From Tissierellales bacterium (GTDB taxonomy: Bacteria > Bacillota > Clostridia > Tissierellales > Tissierellaceae), in contig JASLBE010000002.1 of assembly GCA_030146705.1 (NCBI GenBank), positions 1 through 64,000 on the forward strand: a stretch of DNA of 64,000 bases. Reading direction: 5' to 3'. Below are positions 16,116-24,331 of this stretch, piece after piece (position 1 is the first letter of the stretch; each line of letters starts with the position of its first letter). The position numbers and the translations under genes are program-made. The notes under the pieces were generated by a model. It was not told where the DNA came from. It saw only the letters and a list, made by a program, of their open reading frames with translations, and did no database searches.

Positions 16116-16571
16116 ATGGATATAGAAAAAGCTTTGCTGGAAAATTTTAAAAAAATATATGAAAAAGAAGAAAGCCTAAGTCTTCTTACTAACGAAGACC
16201 TCTTTAAGGAATTTTCTAATTCTGAGGTCCATGTAATAGACCTTATTGGAAAAGGAGAAAGGGTAAATGGGGTCTTCCTTGCTTCCAAACTGGCTATGAC
16301 CAGGGGGGCCATTAGCAAGATTACCTCTAGGCTTATTAAGAAAAACCTAATTATTAAATATAAGCTAGCTGAAAATAAAAAAGAGGTCTACTATAAATTA
16401 ACTGACCTAGGCTGGAAGGTTTTTGAAGACCACAGGCTGGCCCATGATGATTGGGAGAAAAGAGAGCTAGACTTTTTTAAAAGCCTGGCAAGGGAGGAAA
16501 AGGAACTTATAAATTCCTTCCTTGAAAAATATAATAACCACCTAAGTAATTTAATAAAAGAAAGAAGTTGA
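16116..16571 (+). CDS. MarR-family transcriptional regulator
   Basis: The 151-residue protein has the MarR winged helix: 'VFLASKLAMTRGAISKITSRL' is the recognition helix-turn-helix and 'KEVYYKLTDLGWKVFEDHRL' the wing and following helix, flanked by dimerisation helices. It ends five bases before the cyclase-family gene, which it probably controls together with itself. No ligand can be read from the sequence. Confidence 0.88.
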   Translation: MDIEKALLENFKKIYEKEESLSLLTNEDLFKEFSNSEVHVIDLIGKGERVNGVFLASKLAMTRGAISKITSRLIKKNLIIKYKLAENKKEVYYKLTDLGWKVFEDHRLAHDDWEKRELDFFKSLAREEKELINSFLEKYNNHLSNLIKERS

Positions 16572-16575
16572 TTCC

Positions 16576-17139
16576 ATGTTAATTGATATAACAACTAGAC
16601 CTGATGATGCTTTAATTAAGCCTTGGCTAAATACCCAGGAAAACAAGCATATTGCTATGGGTCATGTGGGAACCCACCTAGACACCTATAAGAAGTCTTC
16701 TATCCCCCTAGAATATTTTAGGAGGCGGGGGGTCTTAATTGATGTTAGTAGTTTTGCAGAAAATCGTCAGGTTAATTTGTCTGACCTTAAATCTGCTGAT
16801 ATTAGGAAGGGTGACTTTGTAATCTTTAAGACTAATAGGAGCCTTAAGACCTACGGAACAAAAGAATACTTTAAGGACCACCCAGAGCTGTCTTCTGACC
16901 TAATTGACTATTTAATTTCCCAAAAAATTAGTTTTATAGGTATAGATGCTCCAGGCATTAAAAGGGGATCTGCCCATACTAAGGCTGATATCCTATGTGA
17001 GGAAAATGGCATCTATGTAATAGAAAACCTAGATGGCCTGGATAATATAAAGAAGAGTGAGTTCATAGTTTATACTATGTGGCTTGAAGATAAAAATGCA
17101 ACAGGTCTTAAAACTAGGGTAATATGTGAGCTAGTCTAG
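16576..17139 (+). CDS. Cyclase family protein (kynurenine-formamidase-like)
   Basis: The 187-residue protein contains the metal-binding signature 'GHVGTHLDT' (HxGTHxD) and the later 'FIGIDAPGIKRG..H' segment of the cyclase/KynB family, a group of metal-dependent amide or ester hydrolases. It is somewhat short for KynB (about 205-220). It is in a two-gene unit with MarR. A tryptophan-degradation context is absent, so the substrate is open. Confidence 0.82.
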   Translation: MLIDITTRPDDALIKPWLNTQENKHIAMGHVGTHLDTYKKSSIPLEYFRRRGVLIDVSSFAENRQVNLSDLKSADIRKGDFVIFKTNRSLKTYGTKEYFKDHPELSSDLIDYLISQKISFIGIDAPGIKRGSAHTKADILCEENGIYVIENLDGLDNIKKSEFIVYTMWLEDKNATGLKTRVICELV

Positions 17140-17235
17140 GTCCCCGTCCTAAACCAGTAAGTATTTTCCCTTATTTTTAACCTATTCCCCCTTATTTGTT
17201 GTAAAATAGGTATATAAATATTTTAGGAGGTTGTT

Positions 17236-17865
17236 ATGAATAAATTATTTAAACCTATTTTTATTTTAAGCTTGGCCTTTTTAACTTTACTAGCTAGTCC
17301 TAGTTTTGGATCTAGGCTAGAATTTTCTGATGTCAAGGAGGGACAATGGTTCTATGAGCCAGTTATGTCCTTAAGTAGTAGGGGGCTTATTAAGGGCTAT
17401 GGGGATAATACTTTTAGGCCTAATGATAAGGTTAGCTTTGGTGAATTTTTAAAAATTATTATGACTGCTACTAATAATAGGGCTTATGAAAGGCTAGATG
17501 GTAGGCACTGGGCCTATGATATTTACCTTGATGCTGTTATTAATGCTGTCATAGACTCCACTAATTTTAGGGGGACTAGTGAGGCCTTAAACTCCCCACT
17601 TACTAGGGAAGATATGGCCTATATCCTAATAGGGGTTAGTGAAAATATCCTAGGAGAAGAGAGTCCGCTTAAGTCTGGTCCTGGCTTGGATATTAAGGAC
17701 CTAAATGAGGCTGATGACCTAAAGAAGGAGAGTATAATTATTAGCTATAATAAGGGCTTGGTCAATGGGAAGAATGGAAATTTTGACCCTAAGGGCAACC
17801 TAACTAGGGCTGAGGCTAGTACTATTATTTTAAGGTTGCTTAACAAGGATAAGAGGATAAAATAG
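17236..17865 (+). CDS. S-layer homology (SLH) domain protein
   Basis: A signal peptide (about 1-25) is followed by three SLH repeats and almost nothing else: 'FSDVKEGQWFYEPVMSLSSRGLIKGYG' (split across the first), 'GRHWAYDIYLDAVINAVI' (second) and 'ESIIISYNKGLVNGKNGNFDPKGNLTRAEAST' (third). SLH triplets bind pyruvylated secondary wall polymers, so the protein should coat the wall, perhaps as a minimal S-layer or wall-polymer cap. It is a single-gene unit with an AGGAGG site and a bidirectional terminator. Confidence 0.88.
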   Translation: MNKLFKPIFILSLAFLTLLASPSFGSRLEFSDVKEGQWFYEPVMSLSSRGLIKGYGDNTFRPNDKVSFGEFLKIIMTATNNRAYERLDGRHWAYDIYLDAVINAVIDSTNFRGTSEALNSPLTREDMAYILIGVSENILGEESPLKSGPGLDIKDLNEADDLKKESIIISYNKGLVNGKNGNFDPKGNLTRAEASTIILRLLNKDKRIK

Positions 17866-17867
17866 GT

Positions 17868-17900
17868 AAAATAAAAAAGCCCTTTGGGGCTTTTTATTTT
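17868..17900. terminator. Bidirectional terminator
   Basis: A symmetric stem around GCCC/GGGC with A and T runs on either side serves the convergent SLH and GNAT genes. Confidence 0.85.
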
Positions 17901-17904
17901 ACCT

Positions 17905-18336
17905 CTACCAAGACATCCTATATTCTATTTCCTTATTTTCTCCATCTAATTTTTCCTCAACTAGGGAAAATCCATTCTTACTATAAAATTCATAGGCCTT
18001 TTTATTTTTCTTATAAACATCAAGAGAAAGTTTCTCATAGTTATCCTTCCCCAATTCTAAAAGCCGGGTTCCAAGGCCCTGTCCCCTATACTTAGCCCCT
18101 ATAAATATGCCAGCTATATAGGCGTCAACTATCCCCATAAAACCAGCAACTTCCCCTGCAACATAGGCTATATAAAGGTCAGATTTAGGGATTAGCTCCC
18201 TTGCATATTCATAATTATCTTGCCAATAGGTCCCAGCTATAAAGCTATGGGCTTCTAGGTTGGACTCAAGCCATATGTCCATAATTTTTTCTAGGTCATC
18301 CAAGTTTTTGGGCCTGGATATTTTAATATTTTCCAT
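17905..18336 (-). CDS. GNAT N-acetyltransferase
   Basis: 143 residues with the GNAT core: 'VAGFMGIVDAYIAGIFIGAKYRGQGLGTRLLE', where RGQGLG is the acetyl-CoA pyrophosphate loop, followed by 'LSLDVYKKNKKAYEFYSKNGF'. The substrate is unknown. It is the last gene of the four-gene minus-strand operon that begins with pgeF. Confidence 0.88.
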   Translation of the reverse strand: MENIKISRPKNLDDLEKIMDIWLESNLEAHSFIAGTYWQDNYEYARELIPKSDLYIAYVAGEVAGFMGIVDAYIAGIFIGAKYRGQGLGTRLLELGKDNYEKLSLDVYKKNKKAYEFYSKNGFSLVEEKLDGENKEIEYRMSW

Positions 18337-18350
18337 TATTCCCTACCATC

Positions 18351-18860
18351 CTACTTATATATTTCAAAATATTCATCTTTTAAAATAGAGTAGACCATTT
18401 GGTCTAGATAGCCCCTTTCATCCCTATAGTTTTCCCTTAGGACCCCATCTAGGTTCATACCTAAAGATTCGTATAGGTTGACCCCAACCTGGTGGAAGGG
18501 ATAAACATCAAGCCATAACCTGTTGTAGCCTAGGTTTTCAAAACAGTATTTAAAAACCCCTAGCATACTTTCCCTGCCATAGCCCTGGCCTTTTTCTGTA
18601 ATGGCTATTCTTCTTAGGTTAAAAACTTGGGACTTAGGATCTAGTTCAACAAGACCATAGCCTATTGTTGACCCACCTATATTTTTTTCTACTACAAAGA
18701 GGATATAATTTTCATCTCCTATATAGGCCTTATGTCCCTCATAGTCATCAAGCCAAAGATAGGGCCTGTTTTCCTCATGTCCCTCTATCTCCATTATTTT
18801 TTCTATATCTTCCTCCCTGGCCTCCCTAAGACTTAGCCTATCTGCTTCTACTAAAACCAT
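18351..18860 (-). CDS. GNAT N-acetyltransferase, RimJ-type
   Basis: 169 residues: N-terminal 'LSLREAREEDIEKIMEIEG', the acetyl-CoA loop 'EKGQGYGRE', and 'LGYNRLWLDVYPFHQVGVNLYESLGM' with the C-terminal 'GVLRENYR' typical of RimJ/SpeG-like acetyltransferases. It follows the DUF975 gene by 14 bases in the same operon. Confidence 0.88.
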   Translation of the reverse strand: MVLVEADRLSLREAREEDIEKIMEIEGHEENRPYLWLDDYEGHKAYIGDENYILFVVEKNIGGSTIGYGLVELDPKSQVFNLRRIAITEKGQGYGRESMLGVFKYCFENLGYNRLWLDVYPFHQVGVNLYESLGMNLDGVLRENYRDERGYLDQMVYSILKDEYFEIYK

Positions 18861-18874
18861 CTTAATTCCTCCTA

Positions 18875-19690
18875 TTATTCAACTTCAACCCCATCTTCTC
18901 CTGGTAAGTATCCCTCCCTATGCTTAACTAGGTCCAGATACAATTGAGCATAGGTTGCTTCTAAGTACGGATTTACAAATAAGTGGCCTATTCCGAAGAA
19001 AATTCCTCCAAGTAGGTACCAGCCTATAAATGATAGGTCTAAGACAAATATATTCCACTTGTGTCCATTGGTTAATTCCTTACTTAGGTCTAAAATTTCA
19101 ACATTAGTAAGGTCAGGCCTATCTACTTTTATATATTCAACCAGCCTAAGTTGATAATACTTTATAATGCCTGGTACTACAAGTAACATAGTCATAAGGG
19201 CTATGTATAAATTTTTCCTAAACTGAACACCAACTACCCCCATATAGTCTTCCTTATTAAAAGGACTCCAAAGATATGAAATATCTACATCTTCTTCATC
19301 CCTGGCAGCCTTTAAGAAAAATTTTGACCTGCCTAGTCCAATAGGGTTGGCTATAAATAGCCTATATAAAATAGCCAAAATATACATCAAGGGCCCAAGT
19401 ATGGCTAGGTACTTCATCCCTGGAACATTTAAAACCTTACCTAGGAAAGCATAGCCAGTATCTTCAGCAATTGTAAGGTCTTCACTGCTTATATTATCGT
19501 CATATTCATCTAAACTATATTCAAACTTATGGTTAAATCCTGATTTTATATTCCCCATTATTTCATTACTTCCGCTTTCATATAGGTTTCCCAGGATAAA
19601 GCTTGCTATTATACATACTATAAATGCCTTTACATAGGCCTCTTTTAAAAATTCCTTAGCCTTAGTTTTTATTTCTCTTCTTGTCCACAT
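18875..19690 (-). CDS. DUF975 family membrane protein
   Basis: 271 residues with about five or six helices. The start 'WTRREIKTKAKEFLKEAYVKAFIVC' and the segments 'FLKAARDEEDVDISYLWSPF' and 'GIIKYYQLRLVEYI' are characteristic of DUF975 proteins, as is the late 'YLEATYAQLYLDLV'. The function of this common Firmicute family is unknown. It lies between pgeF and the GNAT genes. Confidence 0.85.
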   Translation of the reverse strand: MWTRREIKTKAKEFLKEAYVKAFIVCIIASFILGNLYESGSNEIMGNIKSGFNHKFEYSLDEYDDNISSEDLTIAEDTGYAFLGKVLNVPGMKYLAILGPLMYILAILYRLFIANPIGLGRSKFFLKAARDEEDVDISYLWSPFNKEDYMGVVGVQFRKNLYIALMTMLLVVPGIIKYYQLRLVEYIKVDRPDLTNVEILDLSKELTNGHKWNIFVLDLSFIGWYLLGGIFFGIGHLFVNPYLEATYAQLYLDLVKHREGYLPGEDGVEVE

Positions 19691-19711
19691 ATCCTTCCTC
19701 CTTTAATTTTC

Positions 19712-20437
19712 CTACTTTAATATTATTCCACCTATCATCCTAGACTTGGTTTTTTCCTTCCTATAAGAATAAAGTTCACCACTATTGCAGGAAGTACAAA
19801 AATCAGCCCTATATATATTTCCCCTTAAAATCCCCTTATCTAAGAGGGATAAAACTATGACTTTTTCCACATCTAAGTATAGACTACCATTTTTTTCTAC
19901 GACTATCTCTCCATAGCTAGGATATTTTCCCAAAAACTTCCCAGCAACATCCTCCTTAACCTCATAGCAGTCCCTACAAATGTTAGGCCCAATAGCAACC
20001 CTTATATCTTCTGGCCTAGACCCATATTCCAGCCCAAGACTTTCAACCATTTTAGGCCCCAGGCCTAAAAAAGTCCCCCTCCAGCCAGAGTGGCCCATTC
20101 CTATGGCCTCCTTACTTGGATCATAAAAGTATAGGGGGGTGCAATCCCCATGGTAGCTAACTAGAGCCTTTCCCCTCCTATTTGTTATTAGCCCGTCAAA
20201 TTCTAGGTCTTTAACCCCACTACTAGGTTGGTCTTTAATAACTACTATCCTCTCCCCATGGACCTGGTTCCCCCTATATATATTCCTATCATCTAGGCCA
20301 AATATATCTTCCAGCCCCTTTAAAATTTCCTCTTGGTCCCAACCAATCCTTGTGGAGAATAAATGGTCTACTTTTCCATCTCCAAAGCCTTTTATCCTAT
20401 AATATAGTTTTTTATCCTTTCTTATTTTTTCTATCAT
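19712..20437 (-). CDS. pgeF: Peptidoglycan editing factor PgeF (laccase-domain, YfiH family)
   Basis: The protein (about 241 residues) shows 'GNQVHG', 'YHGDCTPLYFYDP' and 'GMGHSGWRGT', which supply the His-Cys-His metal site, and 'IGPNICRDCYEV'. Family enzymes were called polyphenol oxidases; PgeF is understood to remove misincorporated serine from peptidoglycan precursors. The start at 20437 has AGAGGTGG five bases upstream; a longer frame lacks family similarity. It heads the operon with DUF975 and two GNATs. Confidence 0.9.
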   Translation of the reverse strand: MIEKIRKDKKLYYRIKGFGDGKVDHLFSTRIGWDQEEILKGLEDIFGLDDRNIYRGNQVHGERIVVIKDQPSSGVKDLEFDGLITNRRGKALVSYHGDCTPLYFYDPSKEAIGMGHSGWRGTFLGLGPKMVESLGLEYGSRPEDIRVAIGPNICRDCYEVKEDVAGKFLGKYPSYGEIVVEKNGSLYLDVEKVIVLSLLDKGILRGNIYRADFCTSCNSGELYSYRKEKTKSRMIGGIILK

Positions 20438-20492
20438 AGTAACCACCTCTTTTATCCTATTATAAACTAGTTTCCTAGTTTTTCCCCTAAGC

Positions 20493-20548
20493 AATTCTTA
20501 AGAATTTCTTAAGAATTACTTGTTAATTCTTAAAATATTTGATATTAT
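20493..20548 (+). promoter_or_regulatory. Promoter with tandem TTCTTAAGAA palindromes
   Basis: AATTCTTAAGAATT (20493-20506) overlaps a second palindrome TTCTTAAGAA (20506-20515), and a third partial copy AATTCTTAA follows at 20525-20533. A promoter TTGTTA (20520-20525), 17 bases, TATTAT (20543-20548) is embedded, so the copies flank and enter the promoter. This looks like a multi-site operator for the transglycosylase gene. Confidence 0.6.
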
Positions 20549-20590
20549 TTACTAAAATTTGATTTTTATAAAAATAAAAAGGAGATGTTT

Positions 20591-21178
20591 ATGAAAGATA
20601 ATACCAGACTCTTTACCATGGTTTTAGCCTCAAGTGTTTTGCTAAATACAGGTATGGTTTTTGCGGACCAAGGTAAAGAAAACCAAGAAGTTATAGACCT
20701 AGTACATATGGAACAAATTGAGCAAAAACCAAGCAAGGAAGAGCTTTTAAACCCAAATATACCAATGCCAATGGAGCACCAGGACTATCTTTATTTAATG
20801 TGCGAAAGAAAAAATTTAGACTTCCTAAAAACCCTGGCTATTATTAGGCACGAAAGTAGTTTTAACCACCTAAATGCTAATAATAGCACCTTTGGCTATA
20901 TGCAAATACATAAGATGCACCACGCTAGGTTAGCCAAGGACCACAACACAGCAGTGGCACCCTTAAACCCATATATAAATATAAATTGGGGGACCAGTAT
21001 GCTGGCCAACCTATACAGGACCTTTGAAAAAGAAGGGCTTAGTGGAGAAAAATTAGACCGAGCAGTTCTTTCCTCCTATAATAAGGGAGAGTTTGGCTAT
21101 AGGAGAACTGGAGAGGCAACTAAGTTTATAAATAGGAACAAAGAACATTTAAATTGGATTAAAAGCCAATACAACTAA
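20591..21178 (+). CDS. Secreted lytic transglycosylase (SLT domain)
   Basis: A signal peptide (about 1-25, ending 'MVFADQ') precedes a ~120-residue lysozyme-like domain: 'LAIIRHESSFNHLNANNSTFGYMQIH' carries the catalytic Glu in 'HESSF' and the 'GYMQI' motif, and 'AVLSSYNKGEFG' matches the SLT 'YNxG' motif. It should cleave glycan strands of peptidoglycan. The ATG at 20591 is correctly spaced from AAGGAG. Upstream repeats suggest strong regulation. Confidence 0.85.
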   Translation: MKDNTRLFTMVLASSVLLNTGMVFADQGKENQEVIDLVHMEQIEQKPSKEELLNPNIPMPMEHQDYLYLMCERKNLDFLKTLAIIRHESSFNHLNANNSTFGYMQIHKMHHARLAKDHNTAVAPLNPYININWGTSMLANLYRTFEKEGLSGEKLDRAVLSSYNKGEFGYRRTGEATKFINRNKEHLNWIKSQYN

Positions 21179-21200
21179 AAAACTAATAAAAATCAAATTA

Positions 21201-21238
21201 AAACCACCCTGGCTATTAGAAGCCAGGGTGGTTTTTTT
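21201..21238 (+). terminator. Rho-independent terminator of the transglycosylase gene
   Basis: A perfect 14-bp stem (AAACCACCCTGGCT and its complement, 6-base loop) followed by seven Ts. Confidence 0.93.
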
Positions 21239-21260
21239 ATTTAAATTTTTAAGTTAAGGC

Positions 21261-21947
21261 TTATTTATCTTTTTTAAATTGGATATACCAATCATCAGCA
21301 TAATGGTCAGCAGAATCATCTTCTATTCTTTCTCTTGCTAGGTCCACTGTTTCTGCTGGTGGGATTATAACATCATCACCAGGTCTCCAGTCAGCAGGAG
21401 TTGCTATTCCTTCTCCATCTGCCTTTTGTAGGGCTAGGATAATCCTCTTAATTTCATCAAAGTTCCTACCAGTTGATTGTGGGTAGTAAAGGATAGTTCT
21501 AATTTTTCCTTCTGGATCAATTATAAATACTGCCCTTACAGCTTCTGTATTTGAAGTCTTAGGTTGAATCATTCCATACTTATGAGCAACTTCCATTGTT
21601 AGGTCTTCTATAATTGGGAAGTCAACTTTTACATTTTTCATGCCCTTATATTCTATTTTTTCTTCAATATTTCTAGCCCAAGCTATATGGGAGAATAAAG
21701 AGTCAACAGAAAGGCCAATTAGTTCTGTATTTAGGTCCCTAAACTCATCTTGCATACTTGCAAAAGTAATAAATTCTGTTGTACATACTGGTGTAAAGTC
21801 TGATGGGTGACTAAATAATATTACCCATTTTCCTTCATAGTCCTTAGGGAAATTAATAACTCCCTTAGTAGTTCTAGCTTGAAATTCTGGTGCATCATCA
21901 CCTATTAAAGGTAGGCTTCTTACTTGTAAATTTTCTTCTTTCATCAT
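21261..21947 (-). CDS. Peroxiredoxin, 1-Cys Prx6 type
   Basis: 228 residues with the peroxidatic motif 'HPSDFTPVCTTE' (Cys55) and the Prx6-type C-terminal half ('WRPGDDVIIPP'). Cys55 is the only cysteine in the protein, so it needs an external thiol as reductant. It should reduce H2O2 and alkyl peroxides. It is divergent from a Fur/PerR-type gene, and a perfect palindrome overlaps its promoter, which points to peroxide-responsive control. Start: ATG after GGAGGAG. Confidence 0.92.
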   Translation of the reverse strand: MMKEENLQVRSLPLIGDDAPEFQARTTKGVINFPKDYEGKWVILFSHPSDFTPVCTTEFITFASMQDEFRDLNTELIGLSVDSLFSHIAWARNIEEKIEYKGMKNVKVDFPIIEDLTMEVAHKYGMIQPKTSNTEAVRAVFIIDPEGKIRTILYYPQSTGRNFDEIKRIILALQKADGEGIATPADWRPGDDVIIPPAETVDLARERIEDDSADHYADDWYIQFKKDK

Positions 21948-21998
21948 GAATAACTCCTCCTAATAATTTTAATTTTATTTGTCTTGTATTAATTTCTT

Positions 21999-22045
21999 AA
22001 TTGTAATCGTTACAATTATAATATCATACCATTTAAATAAGTCAA
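21999..22045 (-). promoter_or_regulatory. Promoter with PerR-like operator before the peroxiredoxin gene
   Basis: On the minus strand TTGACT (22045-22040) and TATTAT (22023-22018) are 16 bases apart. A perfect 8-3-8 palindrome, AATTGTAATCGTTACAATT (21999-22017), abuts the -10 and covers the start site. It is close to the PerR/Fur-type pattern TTATAATnATTATAA. Confidence 0.7.
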
Positions 22046-22092
22046 GCCCCTACTTGATATTTTTTTTATATACTATAATATTTTAGATATAT

Positions 22093-22121
22093 TTGAATTA
22101 GTATCAATTCTAATATATAAT
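22093..22121 (+). promoter_or_regulatory. Promoter of the Fur/PerR-type gene
   Basis: TTGAAT (22093-22098) and TATAAT (22116-22121) are 17 bases apart. The spacer holds an imperfect TTAG...CTAA dyad that may be an autoregulatory site. Confidence 0.6.
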
Positions 22122-22150
22122 CATATTATACTAATCTAGGGGGAATTTAG

Positions 22151-22567
22151 ATGGAGACTAAATTAATAACGGAAATCTTAAGTGAAAAAAAAATAAAGCC
22201 TTCTTTTGCTAGAATTCAAATATATAATTATTTAGGAGAATTTAAAACTCATCCAACTGTTGATGAGATCTATCTACATTTAATAGATACTATACCTACT
22301 CTCTCAAAAACTACAGTTTATAATGCTTTAAACCTATTTGAAGAAGAGGGGCTTGTTTATTCTTTAAATATTGATAATGGGGAAAAGAGATATGAAATAA
22401 AGGACAATGACCATATCCACTTTAAGTGTACTTCCTGTAATAGGATTTATGATATTCCTTATACTGGAAATACTGGGAAAAATATTTTACCAGAAGAGTA
22501 TAAAAATTTTATTGTAAATGAAAGGCAAATATCCTTGAAAGGAATTTGTGAAAAATGTAATTATTAA
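22151..22567 (+). CDS. Fur-family regulator, probably PerR-like
   Basis: 138 residues: winged helix with 'PTLSKTTVYNALNLFEEEGLV', a hinge, and a metal region with 'DNDHIHFKC'. Two CxxC pairs (Cys93/Cys96 and Cys133/Cys136) would hold structural zinc, as in PerR and Fur of Firmicutes. His34, His88 and His90 are placed like regulatory-metal ligands. The peroxiredoxin gene next door and its palindromic operator favour a PerR role over iron control. Some ligands cannot be aligned with certainty by eye. Confidence 0.85.
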   Translation: METKLITEILSEKKIKPSFARIQIYNYLGEFKTHPTVDEIYLHLIDTIPTLSKTTVYNALNLFEEEGLVYSLNIDNGEKRYEIKDNDHIHFKCTSCNRIYDIPYTGNTGKNILPEEYKNFIVNERQISLKGICEKCNY

Positions 22568-22591
22568 TTTTTTAATATTTAACTTAAGTTG

Positions 22592-22620
22592 AAAGTACTA
22601 AGTCTTCTTAGTGCTTTTTT
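22592..22620 (+). terminator. Terminator of the Fur/PerR-type gene
   Basis: An 11-bp stem with one G-T pair (AAAGTACTAAG / CTTAGTGCTTT) runs into a T tract. Confidence 0.75.
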
Positions 22621-22739
22621 TATTTTTATAAAAGAATTATTAATAAATTGTATTAAGCAGGAGTATAATGTATTATATATATGAAATATTTATAATTCTA
22701 AGACTGGTTATTACTTGATATATATATAGGAGATTTTTT

Positions 22740-24281
22740 ATGAAATTATTTGATTTAATTAAAAATACTAAGATAGTAAATATTTATAAAAAAGAAAATT
22801 TAGAAGTTAAGGGGATAACTGCTGATTCTAGAAAGGTTGAGCCTGGCTTTATTTTTGTTGCAATAAGAGGCTATAAGACTAATGGGGAGAACTTTATCCC
22901 AATGGCCCTTAAAAATGGGGCTATTGCCATAGTGGCTAAGGATTATTTTCCTGCCTATGACATTTTGCAAATCCAGGTTGAAAACCCAAGACAGGCCCTA
23001 TCTTCTATGGCCAGTAGTTTTTATGATAAGCCTTCTTCGAAACTTAGGGCCATAGGGATTACTGCAACAAATGGCAAAACTTCGACTTCTTTTATGCTTA
23101 AGTCAATTTTTGACTACCACCAGGCTAAAACGGGAATTATTGGGACAGTTTTTGTTAAGTATGGAGATTTTGTTGAGCCTGCCATTTTAACAACTCCTGA
23201 GTCTGTAGACCTACAAAAACATATCTATAATATGGTTGAGGCTGGTGTTACAGACTTAATAATGGAGGTGTCATCTTCTGCCCTAGAGCTTCATAGGACT
23301 GACGATGTAGATTTTGATATTGTTTCTTTTAATAATATTAGTAATGAACACTTGGACCTACACGGAAGTTTCCAGTCCTATTATGATATAAAGTCCAGGT
23401 TGGTAACTAATTTGAAAGAGGATTCTTATGCTGTTTTAAACCTTGATTGTGAGGAGTCTATTGCACTAAAGGATAAAACCAAGGCCCAGGTCCTGTCTTT
23501 TGGGGTTGAAAACAAGACTGGCGACCTTTATATAGAAAATTTAGACCTATCTTCTGGTTTTGCTAGTTTCGACCTAGTTATAGGAAGAGAAATAAATACT
23601 GGTAGGGTTAAGCTCTATCCTCAAACTTTTAGGATAGAGCTTTCTGTTCCAGGCTACCACTCTGTTGTTAATTCTATGTCTGCTATTGCTATGGCTATAC
23701 TATCAGGCATTCCAATTCCTAGTATTCAAAAGGGGCTTGGAAATTTCAAAGGGGTAGAAAGAAGGTTTGAATTTATCTATGATGATGACTTTAAGATAAT
23801 TGATGACCACTTTGCCAATGTAGGAAATATTGATGTAACCTTAAAAACCTTAAGTATGATGGACTATAAGGACCTTAAATTTGTCTATGCCATAAGGGGC
23901 AGCAGGGGAGTTAAGACTAATAGGGAAAATGCTGTGGCCATTGCTAAATGGGCTCCAAGATTAGGTATTGATAGGGTTATTGCTACTACTAGTAGGTCTA
24001 ATGTTATGGAGAAGGATATGGTTTTAGATGAGGAGCTTAAAGTCTTCAAGGAGGTTATGGACCAATATGGGCTTGACTTTGACCTTTATGAGGAGCTGGG
24101 AGATGCTGTTGAGGCTGGCCTTAAAAAGACTGGTCCAAATGATATCCTCCTACTGGCTGGTTGCCAAGGGATGGACTTTGGTGGTCAAATTGCCTTAGAA
24201 AAGCTTGCTAGTATGAGGCCTGACCTAAATAGGGAGGACTTATTTAAGCCCTTAGAAAATAGGGTTGTTGGTAAAATTTAA
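22740..24281 (+). CDS. MurE-like Mur ligase (UDP-MurNAc-tripeptide synthetase family)
   Basis: 513 residues with the Mur ligase layout: N-terminal UDP-binding 'ADSRKVEPGFIFVAIRGYKTNG', P-loop 'ATNGKTST', 'TTPES', 'EVSSSALELHR', 'NISNEHLDLHGSFQSYYDIKSRL' (with the lysine usually carbamylated) and the C-terminal domain. The position of the DNPR/DDPN specificity motif reads 'SRSNVMEK', so it is neither the diaminopimelate nor the classical lysine type. 'AGCQGMDFGG' replaces the usual GKGHE. The next gene is an ATP-grasp ligase, so the pair probably sets the third residue and its side chain in the stem peptide. Whether it is the sole MurE cannot be told here. Confidence 0.85.
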   Translation: MKLFDLIKNTKIVNIYKKENLEVKGITADSRKVEPGFIFVAIRGYKTNGENFIPMALKNGAIAIVAKDYFPAYDILQIQVENPRQALSSMASSFYDKPSSKLRAIGITATNGKTSTSFMLKSIFDYHQAKTGIIGTVFVKYGDFVEPAILTTPESVDLQKHIYNMVEAGVTDLIMEVSSSALELHRTDDVDFDIVSFNNISNEHLDLHGSFQSYYDIKSRLVTNLKEDSYAVLNLDCEESIALKDKTKAQVLSFGVENKTGDLYIENLDLSSGFASFDLVIGREINTGRVKLYPQTFRIELSVPGYHSVVNSMSAIAMAILSGIPIPSIQKGLGNFKGVERRFEFIYDDDFKIIDDHFANVGNIDVTLKTLSMMDYKDLKFVYAIRGSRGVKTNRENAVAIAKWAPRLGIDRVIATTSRSNVMEKDMVLDEELKVFKEVMDQYGLDFDLYEELGDAVEAGLKKTGPNDILLLAGCQGMDFGGQIALEKLASMRPDLNREDLFKPLENRVVGKI

Positions 24282-24331
24282 ACTTATTTATATCCTGGTA
24301 TAAATAATATATTAAGAGGTGATTTTTAAAA

